DNA of 64,000 nt from Thermus sp041641215 (lineage in GTDB: Bacteria; Deinococcota; Deinococci; Deinococcales; Thermaceae): assembly GCA_041641215.1 (NCBI GenBank), contig JBEPYU010000004.1, positions 8,558 to 72,557 on the forward strand, read 5' to 3'. Position 1 is the first letter of the stretch, and the number at the start of each line of letters is the position of its first letter. Made by a program: the position numbers and the translations under genes. Under the pieces are notes generated by a model, which ran no database searches, was not told where the DNA came from, and saw nothing but the letters and a program-made list of their open reading frames with translations. Positions 15,765 through 24,724 of this stretch are shown piece by piece.

Positions 15765-17972
15765 ATGATGAACCGCTACGATGACCGCGCCAGGCTGGTC
15801 TTCCACTACGCACGGGAAGAGGGAAGCCGCCTGGGCCACTCCATGATCGGCCCCGAGCACCTCCTCCTCGGCCTCATGCGGGAGGGGGGCACCGCGGCCC
15901 GGATCCTCCAGGAGTACGGGGCCACCCTCGAGGCCATGCGCCGGATGGTGGAGGAGCTCGTGGGCCGGGGGGAGGGTAGCCGCACGGGGGAGCCCCCGGC
16001 CATCACCCCAAGGGCCCGGCGGGTGATGGAGCTTGCCAGCGCGGAGGCCAGAAACATGGGTTCCTCCGTGATCGGCACGGAACACATCCTCCTCGGCATC
16101 ATCCGGGAGGGGGACGGGATCGCCTACCGCATCCTCACCCACTATGCCCGGGACATCGAGGCCATCCGCTGGCGGATCCTGGCCATGGCCGAGGGCCGGG
16201 AACGGGAAAAGCCCGTGAACACCCCCTTCCTCGACGAGTACGGCCGGGACCTCACCAAGGAGGCCCGGGAAGGCCGGCTGGACCCCGTCATCGGGCGGCA
16301 GGAGGAGATCAACCGGGTCATCCAGATCCTGGCCCGGCGCACCAAGAACAACCCCGTCCTCATCGGGGACCCCGGGGTGGGCAAGACGGCCATCGTGGAG
16401 GGGCTGGCCCAGGCCATCGTGGAGGGCCGGGTGCCCCCGGTCCTCAAGGGGGCCCGGGTGGTGGCCATCGACCTCGCGGGGGTGGTAGCGGGGACCAAGT
16501 ACCGGGGGGAGTTTGAGGAAAGGCTTCGGCAGATCATCGAGGAACTGAAAAACGCCCGGGTCATCGCCTTCATCGACGAGCTCCACACCCTGATCGGGGC
16601 TGGGGGGGCGGAGGGCACCCTGGATGCGGCCAACATCCTCAAGCCCGCCCTGGCCCGGGGGGAGATCCAGGTGATCGGGGCCACGACCACCGGGGAGTAC
16701 CACCGGTACATCGAGAAGGACGCGGCCCTAGAGCGGCGCTTCCAGCCGGTGATCGTCCTCGAGCCCTCGCCTGAGGAAACCCTGGAGATCCTCAAAGGCC
16801 TCCGCCCCCGCTACGAGGCCCACCACGGGGTGGTGATCCCGGACGCCATCCTGGAGCTTGCGGTGAAGATCGGGATCCGCTCCCTCCCCGGGCGGAACTT
16901 CCCCGACAAGGCCATCGACCTCATCGACGAGGCGGCAAGCCGGGTCCGCCTCAACGCCTCCTTGGGCCTACCCGTGGCCGAGGCCAAAGACGGCACCCCC
17001 ATGGTGGCCCGGGAGGACCTCGAGGCCGTGGTGGACTCCTGGGGCGGGATCTATGCGGATGACCGGGACACCGAGCGCCTCATGCACCTAGAGGAGGAGC
17101 TGGCCAAGCGGGTGGTGGGCCAGGAGGAGGCCATAAGGGCCCTGGCAAGCGCCCTCCGGAGGGCCCGGGTGGGTCTTGGGGGGAGGACCCGGGTGGCTGC
17201 GAGCTTCCTCTTCGTGGGGCCAAGCGGGGTGGGCAAAACCCAGCTGGCCAAGGCCTTGGCCGAGGTCCTCTTCGGCTCGGAAAGGGCCCTCATCCGCTTC
17301 GACATGTCCGAGTTCCAGGAGCCCCACTCCATCTCCAAGCTCATCGGGGCGCCCCCGGGGTACGTGGGGTACGAGCAGGGAGGGCGCCTCACGGAGGCCG
17401 TGCGCCGGCAGCCCTTTAGCGTGGTCCTCCTGGACGAGATCGAGAAGGCCCACCCCGACATCTACCACACCTTCCTCCAGGTCCTGGACGAGGGGCGGCT
17501 TACGGACGGGATGGGCCGGACGGTGGACTTCCGCCGGGTCATCCTCATCATGACCTCCAACACGGGCTATAACGCAGGGCCCAGCGTAGGCTTCACCCGG
17601 ACGGAGGTGGACACGGAATCCCCCCTCAAGAGCCTCTTTACCCCCGAGTTCCTGGACCGGCTGGACGAGGTCATCCGCTTCCGGCCCCTCACGGAAGAGG
17701 AACTGGTCCGGGTGGCCGAGCTCATGCTGGAGGAGATCAGGCGGGACCTCAAGGCCCGGGAGGTGGAGATCGCCTTCGCCCCCGAGGTGGCCCGCTACCT
17801 GGTGGCCAAGGCCCCCAAGACGGGAAGCGCCCGGGCCCTTAGGGGGGTGATCCGGGAGCGCATCGAGGACCCCTTGGCCTTAGCCCTCCTCCGCAAGCCC
17901 GAGGGCCGCTTCTACGTGGCCGTGGAGGGGGAGGCCCTGGCCTTCTACGAAAGGGAGGGGCTTCCGGTCTAG
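15765..17972 (+). CDS. clpC: ClpC/ClpA-type AAA+ unfoldase lacking the coiled-coil M domain
   Basis: 735 residues. The N-terminal Clp repeat domain has two copies (MIGPEHLLLGLMREGG and VIGTEHILLGIIREGD, to about residue 145). AAA1 has Walker A GDPGVGKTA and Walker B IAFIDELHTL; AAA2 has GPSGVGKTQ and VVLLDEIEKAHPD. A VGF tripeptide (SVGFTRTEV) in AAA2 fits a ClpP-docking loop, so it probably feeds ClpP. ClpC proteins are usually about 810-850 residues with a coiled-coil middle domain after the first AAA region. Here RLNASLG runs through about 16 residues into ARE DLEAVVDSW with no coiled coil. TAGGAG precedes the ATG. No ClpP gene lies in the window. Confidence 0.92.
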   Translation: MMNRYDDRARLVFHYAREEGSRLGHSMIGPEHLLLGLMREGGTAARILQEYGATLEAMRRMVEELVGRGEGSRTGEPPAITPRARRVMELASAEARNMGSSVIGTEHILLGIIREGDGIAYRILTHYARDIEAIRWRILAMAEGREREKPVNTPFLDEYGRDLTKEAREGRLDPVIGRQEEINRVIQILARRTKNNPVLIGDPGVGKTAIVEGLAQAIVEGRVPPVLKGARVVAIDLAGVVAGTKYRGEFEERLRQIIEELKNARVIAFIDELHTLIGAGGAEGTLDAANILKPALARGEIQVIGATTTGEYHRYIEKDAALERRFQPVIVLEPSPEETLEILKGLRPRYEAHHGVVIPDAILELAVKIGIRSLPGRNFPDKAIDLIDEAASRVRLNASLGLPVAEAKDGTPMVAREDLEAVVDSWGGIYADDRDTERLMHLEEELAKRVVGQEEAIRALASALRRARVGLGGRTRVAASFLFVGPSGVGKTQLAKALAEVLFGSERALIRFDMSEFQEPHSISKLIGAPPGYVGYEQGGRLTEAVRRQPFSVVLLDEIEKAHPDIYHTFLQVLDEGRLTDGMGRTVDFRRVILIMTSNTGYNAGPSVGFTRTEVDTESPLKSLFTPEFLDRLDEVIRFRPLTEEELVRVAELMLEEIRRDLKAREVEIAFAPEVARYLVAKAPKTGSARALRGVIRERIEDPLALALLRKPEGRFYVAVEGEALAFYEREGLPV

Positions 17973-17983
17973 GCCTCCCCAGC

Positions 17984-19249
17984 ATGGCCAAGGGCGGCTA
18001 CCGGTGCGTGGAGTGCGGCTACCGCACCCCTAAGCCCTTGGGGCGCTGTCCGGCTTGCGGGGCTTGGCAGAGCTTTGCCGAGGAAAGCCCCAAACCGCAA
18101 GCCAGGCTAGGAAGCCCCTCCCCCCTCCTGGAGCTGGAGGCCAGCCCCCTCGAGGGGGAAGCCCGCTTCTCCTCGGGCCTAGGGGAGGTGGACCGGGTCT
18201 TGGGCGGGGGGTTTGTCCCCGGGGAGGTGGTCCTCCTCGGGGGGGAGCCTGGGGTGGGGAAAAGCACCCTCCTTTTGGAGATGGCCAAGCGCCTGGAGGG
18301 CCGGGTCTACTACCTCGCGGGGGAGGAGTCCCCGGGCCAGATCCGCCTGAGGGCCAGGCGGCTTGGCCTAAAGGGCCTAAGCCTCCTCAAGGAAACCCGC
18401 CTAGAGCCCCTTCTCGCCTTCCTCGAGGAAAACCCCCCGGAGGTCCTCTTCGTGGACTCCATCCAGACCCTGGAGGCGGGCGGCCTACCGGGAAGCCTGG
18501 TGGCGGTCAGGGAGGCCACCCAGGCCCTGGTCCGCCTGGCCAAGGCCCGAGGGGTCACGGTGGTCCTCGTGGGGCACGTGACCAAGGAAGGGGTGGTGGC
18601 GGGGCCTAAGGCGGTGGAGCACGCGGTGGACGCCACCTTGTACCTGGAGACCGCGGGGATCTACCGCATCCTGAGGAGCACCAAAAACCGCTTTGGCCCC
18701 GTGGGGGAGCTTGGGGTTTTCCGCATGGAGGAAAGGGGGCTTGTGGAGGTGGCGAACCCCTCCGAGGCCTTCCTCCTGGAAAGGCCCCTAGGGGTCCCGG
18801 GAAGCGCGGTGGGCCTGGCCCTGGCCGGGGAAAGGGCCCTGGCCCTCGAGGTCCAGGCCCTCGCGGCCAAGACCCCCTTCCCCGTCCCCAGGCGGGTGGT
18901 CCAGGGGCTGGACCCTAGGCGGGTGGACATGGTCCTGGCCGTCTTGGAGAGGCGGCTTGGCCTGCCCCTTTCGGGGCTTGACCTCTACGTGAACCTCGCG
19001 GGGGGGCTTAAGGTCTTGGACCCCGGCTTGGACCTCGCGGTGGCCCTTGCGGTGTACTCTGCGGTGATGGGCAAGGCTCTTCCCGAGGACCTGGCCCTGG
19101 TGGGGGAGGTGGGGCTTTTGGGGGAGATAAGGAGCGTGATGGGTTTGGAAAGGCGGCTTAGGGAAGGGGAAAGGGCGGGCTTCCGCCGCTTCCTCCACCC
19201 GGGCCGTACCCCTAGCCTCAAGGAGGCGGTGGAGGGTTCCCTGGGATGA
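17984..19249 (+). CDS. radA: DNA repair protein RadA
   Basis: RecA-like helicase that helps branch migration during recombinational repair. 421 residues: N-terminal zinc finger CVECGYRTPKPLGRCPACG, Walker A GGEPGVGKSTLL, RadA-specific RSTKNRFGPVGE near residue 230, and a C-terminal Lon-protease-like domain (residues 280-420). It starts 11 bases after clpC, and its stop overlaps the next start (ATGA), so clpC-radA-PIN/TRAM is a likely operon. A clpC-radA link is also known in Firmicutes. Confidence 0.96.
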   Translation: MAKGGYRCVECGYRTPKPLGRCPACGAWQSFAEESPKPQARLGSPSPLLELEASPLEGEARFSSGLGEVDRVLGGGFVPGEVVLLGGEPGVGKSTLLLEMAKRLEGRVYYLAGEESPGQIRLRARRLGLKGLSLLKETRLEPLLAFLEENPPEVLFVDSIQTLEAGGLPGSLVAVREATQALVRLAKARGVTVVLVGHVTKEGVVAGPKAVEHAVDATLYLETAGIYRILRSTKNRFGPVGELGVFRMEERGLVEVANPSEAFLLERPLGVPGSAVGLALAGERALALEVQALAAKTPFPVPRRVVQGLDPRRVDMVLAVLERRLGLPLSGLDLYVNLAGGLKVLDPGLDLAVALAVYSAVMGKALPEDLALVGEVGLLGEIRSVMGLERRLREGERAGFRRFLHPGRTPSLKEAVEGSLG

Positions 19250-20259
19250 ACCTTCGCCTTTGGGGATACGGGGCCTTCGCCCTCCTCGGGTACCTCCTGG
19301 CCCAGGTCCTGGAGGGATGGGGCTGGCTGGCCGAGGAGCTGGCCCCCTATAACCGCATCTACCTGGGCCTGGCCGGCCTCCTCCTTTGGCCCCTCCTCGC
19401 CCCCCGGCTGGAAGGGGGCTGGGCCCGGGTCCGGGCCCGGCTTGAGGGCCTGCCCCCCGAAACCTCCTTTGCGGCCACCTTGGGGGCCTTGGTGGGCCTC
19501 CTCTTCACCGTGCTCCTTTCCACCCTCCTGGACCGGATCCCAGGCTTTTCCCCTTACCACAGCCTCTTCCTCGCCCTCTTTCTGGTAGGGCTTTTCGTGA
19601 CCGTCGCCCTGAACTACCGGGAGTACCTCCGCCCCCCGCCTCCCCCCAGGCCGCCTCGAGGGGGGAAGGTCCTGGACTCGAGCGTCCTCATCGACGGGAG
19701 GATCGCGGACCTGGCCGAAACGGGGTTCCTAGAGGGCCCCCTTTTCGTGCCCCACTTCATCCTCAAGGAACTCCAGCTCCTTTCGGACCACCAAGACCCC
19801 CTGCGCCGGGCCAAGGGCCGGCGGGGCCTCGAGACCCTCCAGCGCCTTAAGGCCCTCCTCCCCTTGGAGATCCTGGAGGAAACCCCTAAAGGGGAGAGCG
19901 TGGACGAGCGCCTCCTCTTCCTGGCCAAGGGGCTTGGGGCCAGCCTGATGACCAACGACCACGCCCTTTTGCAGCTCGCCCGGATCTACGGGGTCAAGGC
20001 CCTTTCCATCCAGGCCCTGGCCCAGGCCCTAAGGCCCAGGGTCCAGGTGGGGGACACCCTGAGGCTCCTCATCCTCAAGGAGGGCAAGGAGCCCCACCAA
20101 GGGGTGGGCTACTTGGAGGATGGCTCCATGGTGGTGGTGGACGAGGGGATCCACTACAAGGGCCAGGAGATCCCCGTGGTCATCACCCAGGCCATCCAAA
20201 CCCAGGTGGGCCGGCTCTTCTTCGCCCGGCCCGCGGAGGAGGCCCGAAGGCCCGTATAA
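19246..20259 (+). CDS. membrane-anchored PIN-TRAM protein (YacL type)
   Basis: 337 residues: four or so N-terminal membrane helices (1-125), a Pro-rich joint, a PIN domain with acidic metal-site residues in LDSSVLIDGRIADL, FILKELQLLSDHQD, ESVDERLL and TNDHALLQLA, and a C-terminal TRAM RNA-binding domain (LEDGSMVVVDEGIHYKG). Predicted membrane-bound ribonuclease; RNA target unknown. It overlaps radA by four bases. The sucC gene follows after a 33-bp gap. Confidence 0.92.
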   Translation: MNLRLWGYGAFALLGYLLAQVLEGWGWLAEELAPYNRIYLGLAGLLLWPLLAPRLEGGWARVRARLEGLPPETSFAATLGALVGLLFTVLLSTLLDRIPGFSPYHSLFLALFLVGLFVTVALNYREYLRPPPPPRPPRGGKVLDSSVLIDGRIADLAETGFLEGPLFVPHFILKELQLLSDHQDPLRRAKGRRGLETLQRLKALLPLEILEETPKGESVDERLLFLAKGLGASLMTNDHALLQLARIYGVKALSIQALAQALRPRVQVGDTLRLLILKEGKEPHQGVGYLEDGSMVVVDEGIHYKGQEIPVVITQAIQTQVGRLFFARPAEEARRPV

Positions 20260-20292
20260 TGCGGGCTGGCCTTAGGCCAAGGGAGGTGGAGC

Positions 20293-21429
20293 TTGAACCT
20301 GCACGAGTACCAGGCCAAGGAGATCCTGGCCCGCTACGGGGTACCCGTGCCCCCCGGCAAGGTGGCCTACACCCCGGAGGAGGCCCGGCGGATCGCCCAG
20401 GAGTTCGGCAAACGGGTGGTCATCAAGGCCCAGGTGCACGCAGGAGGGAGAGGCAAGGCCGGCGGGGTGAAGCTCGCAGACAGTCCGGATGAGGCCTACG
20501 AGAAGGCCCAGGCCATCCTAGGCATGACCATCAAGGGCCTTACGGTGAGGAAGGTCCTGGTGGCCGAAGCGGTGGAGATCGCCAAGGAGTACTATGCGGG
20601 CCTCATCCTGGACCGCTCCCAAAAGCGGGTGGTCCTCATGCTCTCCCGGGAAGGGGGCTGGGACATCGAGGAGGTGGCGGCGAGGCATCCTGAGGCCATC
20701 CACAAGTTCTGGATCGATCCCCACAAGGGCCTCAGGCCCTTTGAGGCCCGGGAGATGGTGGTGAGGGCAGGCCTCGAGGGCAACCTCAACCGCCTGGCCC
20801 AGGTCCTCGTGGGCCTGTACCAGGCCTACGAGGGGGTGGACGCGAGCCTAGCCGAGATCAACCCCCTGGTGGTGACCCAAGAGGGAAACATCGTGGCTGT
20901 AGACGCCAAGATCGTCCTGGACGATAACGCCCTCTTCCGCCACCCCGAGCTTTTGGCCCTTAGGGAGCTCGAGGCCGAGCACCCCCTGGAGGTGGAGGCC
21001 AGCAACTACGGCTTTGCCTACGTGAAGCTCCAAGGGGACGTCGGGATCATCGGCAACGGGGCGGGGCTTGTCATGTACACCCTGGACCTGGTCCACCGGG
21101 TGGGGGGTAGGCCCGCGAACTTCCTGGACATCGGGGGCGGGGCCAAGGCCGAGGTGGTCTACCACGCCCTCAAGGTGGTCCTCAAGGATCCAGAGGTGAA
21201 GGGGATCTTCATCAACATCTTTGGGGGCATCACCCGGGCGGACGAGGTGGCCAAGGGGGTCATCCGGGCCCTGGAGGAAGGCCTCCTCACCAAGCCGGTG
21301 GTCATGCGGGTGGCGGGCACCGCGGAGGAGGAGGCGAAGGGGCTCCTCGAGGGGAAACCGGTCTACATGTACCCCACCTCCCTCGAGGCGGCCCGGGCCA
21401 TCGTGGCCATGGTGGGGGGTGGAGCATGA
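20293..21429 (+). CDS. sucC: succinyl-CoA synthetase beta subunit
   Basis: Joins with SucD to interconvert succinyl-CoA and succinate with nucleotide triphosphate formation. 378 residues: ATP-grasp N-terminus (MNLHEYQAKEILARYGVPVP, KAQVHAGGRGKAGGVKLA), INPLVVTQEG, and a C-terminal CoA-ligase domain with GAGLVMYTLDLV and INIFGGITRADEVA. The start is TTG 20293, placed by GGGAGGTGG just upstream and the conserved NLHEYQ. It overlaps sucD by four bases (ATGA). Confidence 0.96.
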   Translation: MNLHEYQAKEILARYGVPVPPGKVAYTPEEARRIAQEFGKRVVIKAQVHAGGRGKAGGVKLADSPDEAYEKAQAILGMTIKGLTVRKVLVAEAVEIAKEYYAGLILDRSQKRVVLMLSREGGWDIEEVAARHPEAIHKFWIDPHKGLRPFEAREMVVRAGLEGNLNRLAQVLVGLYQAYEGVDASLAEINPLVVTQEGNIVAVDAKIVLDDNALFRHPELLALRELEAEHPLEVEASNYGFAYVKLQGDVGIIGNGAGLVMYTLDLVHRVGGRPANFLDIGGGAKAEVVYHALKVVLKDPEVKGIFINIFGGITRADEVAKGVIRALEEGLLTKPVVMRVAGTAEEEAKGLLEGKPVYMYPTSLEAARAIVAMVGGGA

Positions 21430-22295
21430 TCCTGGTGAACCGCAACACCCAGGTCCTGGTCCAAGGGATCACCGGACGGGAGGGCCGCTTCCACACGGAG
21501 CGGATGTTGGAATACGGCACCCGGATCGTGGCCGGGGTTACCCCCGGCAAAGGCGGAGGGGAGGTCCTGGGGATACCCGTCTACAACACCGTAAAGGAGG
21601 CCGTGGCCAGGCACCGGATCGACGCCTCCATCCTCTTCGTGCCCGCCCCCATGGCCGTGGACGCAGCCCTCGAGGCCGCCCATGCGGGGGTACCCCTCAT
21701 CGTCCTCATCACCGAGGGCATCCCCACCCTGGACATGGTGCGGGCGGTGGCGGAGATCCGGAGCCTGGGGGCTAGGCTCATCGGGGGGAATTGCCCGGGG
21801 ATCCTCAGCGCGGGGGAGACCAAGATCGGCATCATGCCGGGCCACGTCTTCAAGCGGGGACGGGTGGGGATCATCAGCCGCTCGGGGACCCTCACCTATG
21901 AGGCCGCGGCCCTCCTTTCGGAGGCGGGCCTAGGCACCACCACCACGGTGGGCATCGGGGGGGACCCGGTGATCGGGACCACCTTCAAGGACCTCCTCCC
22001 CCTCTTCAACGAGGACCCCGAGACGGAGGCCGTGGTCCTCATCGGGGAGATCGGGGGCTCGGACGAGGAGGAGGCCGCGGCCTGGATCAAGGACCACATG
22101 AAAAAGCCCGTGGTGGGCTTCATCGGGGGCCGGAGCGCCCCTAGGGGCAAGCGCATGGGGCACGCGGGGGCCATCATCATGGGCAACGTAGGGACCCCAG
22201 AGTCCAAGCTTCGGGCCTTCCAGGAGGCAGGGGTTCCGGTAGCGGACACGTTGGATGAGATCGTGGACCTGGTACGGAAGGCCTTGGGGAGGTGA
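21426..22295 (+). CDS. sucD: succinyl-CoA synthetase alpha subunit
   Basis: 289 residues with CoA-binding VQGITGREGRFHTERML at the N-terminus, GGNCPGIL, IISRSGTLTYEAA and the phospho-histidine motif GHAGAIIMGNVGT near residue 240. It forms the sucC-sucD-mdh operon: coupled to sucC by ATGA and only three bases before mdh. This places two consecutive parts of the TCA cycle under one promoter. Confidence 0.97.
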   Translation: MILVNRNTQVLVQGITGREGRFHTERMLEYGTRIVAGVTPGKGGGEVLGIPVYNTVKEAVARHRIDASILFVPAPMAVDAALEAAHAGVPLIVLITEGIPTLDMVRAVAEIRSLGARLIGGNCPGILSAGETKIGIMPGHVFKRGRVGIISRSGTLTYEAAALLSEAGLGTTTTVGIGGDPVIGTTFKDLLPLFNEDPETEAVVLIGEIGGSDEEEAAAWIKDHMKKPVVGFIGGRSAPRGKRMGHAGAIIMGNVGTPESKLRAFQEAGVPVADTLDEIVDLVRKALGR

Positions 22296-22298
22296 GGG

Positions 22299-23285
22299 AT
22301 GAAAGGGGCCGTGCGCGTTGCGGTCACCGGAGCCGCGGGCCAGATCGGCTATAGCCTCCTTTTCCGCATCGCCGCGGGGGAGATGCTGGGCCAGGACCAG
22401 CCCGTGATCCTCCAGCTCCTCGAAATCCCCCAGGCCCTCAAGGCCTTGGAGGGGATCCTCATGGAGCTCGAGGACTGCGCCTTCCCCCTCCTTAAGGGGG
22501 TGGTGGCCACGGACGACCCCCGGGTGGCCTTCAAGGATGCGGATTACGCCCTCCTCGTAGGGGCGGCCCCCAGGAAGGCGGGGATGGAACGGCGGGACCT
22601 CCTTGGGATCAACGGGCGCATCTTCGCAGAACAGGGCCGGGCCCTAGCCGAGGTGGCCAAGCGGACGGTCAAGGTCCTGGTGGTGGGCAACCCCGCGAAC
22701 ACCAACGCCCTCATCGCCTACAAAAACGCCCAGGGCCTAGACCCCAAGAACTTCACGGCCATGACCCGCCTGGACCACAACCGGGCCCTGGCCCAGCTCG
22801 CCAAGAAGACGGGGGTCCCCGTGGACCGGATCCGGAAGGTGGCGGTGTGGGGCAACCACTCCTCCACCATGTTCCCCGACCTCTTCCACGCGGAGGTGGA
22901 CGGGAAGCCCGCCCTGAGCCTCGTGGACATGGACTGGTACGAGGGGACCTTCATCCCTAAGGTGGCCGGGAGGGGAGCGGCCATCATCCAGGCCCGGGGG
23001 GCCTCGAGCGCGGCGAGCGCAGCCCACGCGGCCATCCTGCACATCCGGGACTGGGCCTTGGGCACCCGGGAGGGGGATTTCGTCTCCATGGCCGTTCCCT
23101 CGGATGGGTCCTATGGGGTGCCCGAGGGGATCGTCTACTCCTTCCCCGTGACCGCAAAGGACGGGGAATACCGGATCGTCCAGGGCCTAGAGATCCCCGA
23201 GTTCGCCAGGAAACGGATGGAGGTCACCGCCAAGGAACTCCTGGACGAGATGGCCGAGGTTAAGGCCCTCGGCCTGATCCCCTAA
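22299..23285 (+). CDS. mdh: malate dehydrogenase
   Basis: NAD-dependent interconversion of malate and oxaloacetate. 328 residues, closely matching the T. thermophilus enzyme: VRVAVTGAAGQIGYSLLFRI, GAAPRKAGMERRDLL, VGNPANTNALIAYKNA and the catalytic His in VWGNHSSTMFPD. GAGGTGAGGG before ATG 22299 is the ribosome-binding site. The stop TAA (23283-23285) uses the first A of repeat R2 as its last base. Confidence 0.98.
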   Translation: MKGAVRVAVTGAAGQIGYSLLFRIAAGEMLGQDQPVILQLLEIPQALKALEGILMELEDCAFPLLKGVVATDDPRVAFKDADYALLVGAAPRKAGMERRDLLGINGRIFAEQGRALAEVAKRTVKVLVVGNPANTNALIAYKNAQGLDPKNFTAMTRLDHNRALAQLAKKTGVPVDRIRKVAVWGNHSSTMFPDLFHAEVDGKPALSLVDMDWYEGTFIPKVAGRGAAIIQARGASSAASAAHAAILHIRDWALGTREGDFVSMAVPSDGSYGVPEGIVYSFPVTAKDGEYRIVQGLEIPEFARKRMEVTAKELLDEMAEVKALGLIP

Positions 23286-23405
23286 TACCCTTTACTTTTG
23301 GTTCGTGCGCTTCCAGGTTCCAAAAAAACTCCACGGGGACTTTCTACCGGGGCCCCCATGCGTCAGCGAAGCTGTGTTTTGGCGCAAGCCTGCATGGGGT
23401 GGTAT
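23285..23405 (+). repeat. repeat element R2 (expanded hairpin)
   Basis: 121-bp copy with the full left arm (ATACCCTTTACTTTTGG, TTCTACCGGGG) and intact termini. The hairpin arm is enlarged: CCCCATGCG is followed by about 15 extra bases before GCCTGCATGGGG. Flanked by A on both sides (23284, 23406). Lies at the mdh stop codon; the joined empty site would still read TAA. Confidence 0.85.
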
Positions 23406-23417
23406 AAGGGGGTCCCT

Positions 23418-23903
23418 TTAGCCCTGGTCCAGGGCAAAGGCCTGGTGCACCGCCCTCAAGGCCGCCTCCGCGTAGGCTGCGGGGACGATTACGGAGATCC
23501 GCACCTCGCTGGTGGCGATCATCTCGATGTTGGCCCCCGTGCCCGCCACGGCCTGGAACATCCGGGCCGGCACCTCCGGGGCGGAGGCCAGGCCTACCCC
23601 CACGATGGAGACCTTGGCGATGTCTTGCCTCAAGATGGCCTCCCCCCCGATCTCGGCCAAAACGGGCTCCAGGGCCTCCAAGGCCTCCTGGGCGAAGTCC
23701 TTTTTGACGGTAAAGGCCATCTGCTGCCGGGAAGGGTCGTGGCCGGGGACCCCCTGGATGATCATGTCCACCGCGATGCCCCGTTGGGCCAGGGCCTGGA
23801 AGACCTTGGCCGCAATGCCCGGCCGATCGGGGATGCCGATGAGGCCGATTTGGGCGTGATCCAGGTCCAGGGCCACCCCCGTGACCACCCTATCCATCTC
23901 CAT
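23418..23903 (-). CDS. aspartokinase beta subunit (in-frame internal start)
   Basis: Within lysC, AAGGAGGT followed by six bases and ATG (23903) gives a 161-residue product beginning MEMDRVVTGVALDLD, i.e. the two ACT domains. This is the same size as the beta subunit described for Thermus flavus/thermophilus aspartokinase. The perfect Shine-Dalgarno inside coding sequence supports independent translation. Confidence 0.8.
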   Translation of the reverse strand: MEMDRVVTGVALDLDHAQIGLIGIPDRPGIAAKVFQALAQRGIAVDMIIQGVPGHDPSRQQMAFTVKKDFAQEALEALEPVLAEIGGEAILRQDIAKVSIVGVGLASAPEVPARMFQAVAGTGANIEMIATSEVRISVIVPAAYAEAALRAVHQAFALDQG

Positions 23904-24632
23904 GCCGACCTCCTTCACCAAGGTACCGGGATTATAGGAAAAGCTGGAACGCACGTGGAGAACCACCCCATAGCGCTTGGCGTAGTAGACCGCCCGGGGG
24001 TGGAGGACCCGGGCCCCCAGGGCCGCAAGCTCCAGCATCTGGTCGTAGCCGATGACTTCGAGCTTTCTCGCCTCGGGGATGAGGTGGGGGTCGGTGGTGT
24101 AGACCCCTTCCGTGTCCGTGTAGATCTCGCACTCCTTGGCCCCCAAGGCCGCGGCCAGGGCCACCGCGGTGGTGTCCGAACCTCCCCGGCCCAAGGTGGT
24201 GATCTCCCCTTCCTCCGTGGTGCCCATAAAGCCCGCCACTACCGCCACGTAGCCCTCCTCGAGGGCCCTTTGGATGCGGCTTGGGTCCACCCGGAGGATG
24301 CGGGCATCCCCATAGCGGCCATCCGTGGTGATCCCGATCTGGTGCTGGACAAAGCCCTTGGCGGGAATGCCCATGGCCCAAAGCTGGAGGGCAAGGAGGG
24401 CCACGGAGACCTGCTCCCCCGTGGTGGTGAGGAGGTCCAGCTCCCGGAAAGGAGGCCTCGGGTGGACCCTCCTCGCCAGGGCGATGAGCTCGTCCGTGGT
24501 GTGGCCCATGGCCGAGACCACCACCGCCAAACGGTGCCCCTTCTCCCGGTAATGGGCGATCCGCTGGGCCACCTTGTGGATCCTCTCCAGATCCCCCACG
24601 GAGGTCCCGCCGTATTTCTGCACGACCAGCAC
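23418..24632 (-). CDS. lysC: aspartokinase, alpha subunit (also encodes nested beta)
   Basis: First enzyme of the aspartate pathway. 404 residues: kinase domain with VQKYGGTSVGDLERI and VGGFMGTTE-type loops, GRGGSDTTAVALAAAL, then tandem ACT domains from about residue 260. Thermus aspartokinases are alpha2beta2, with beta read from an internal start in the same frame; a strong internal start is present here at 23903. Works with asd. It converges on mdh, with R2 between. Confidence 0.96.
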   Translation of the reverse strand: MLVVQKYGGTSVGDLERIHKVAQRIAHYREKGHRLAVVVSAMGHTTDELIALARRVHPRPPFRELDLLTTTGEQVSVALLALQLWAMGIPAKGFVQHQIGITTDGRYGDARILRVDPSRIQRALEEGYVAVVAGFMGTTEEGEITTLGRGGSDTTAVALAAALGAKECEIYTDTEGVYTTDPHLIPEARKLEVIGYDQMLELAALGARVLHPRAVYYAKRYGVVLHVRSSFSYNPGTLVKEVGMEMDRVVTGVALDLDHAQIGLIGIPDRPGIAAKVFQALAQRGIAVDMIIQGVPGHDPSRQQMAFTVKKDFAQEALEALEPVLAEIGGEAILRQDIAKVSIVGVGLASAPEVPARMFQAVAGTGANIEMIATSEVRISVIVPAAYAEAALRAVHQAFALDQG

Positions 24633-24724
24633 GTCCCACCTCCTCCCCCGGGAAGCCGGGCGACCCTTGAGTAGGGTAAGCCAAAGGACCCCCCCCAGGC
24701 AAGGCCAGGCCTTAGACTAAGGCG

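Noticed and set aside
23300..23405. Repeats as CRISPR units
   Set aside because: Copies are kilobases apart, in both orientations and without regular spacers.
23340..24674. Plus-strand frame of 458 residues opposite lysC
   Set aside because: Gly/His/Asp-rich shadow of a certain gene; no known domain.
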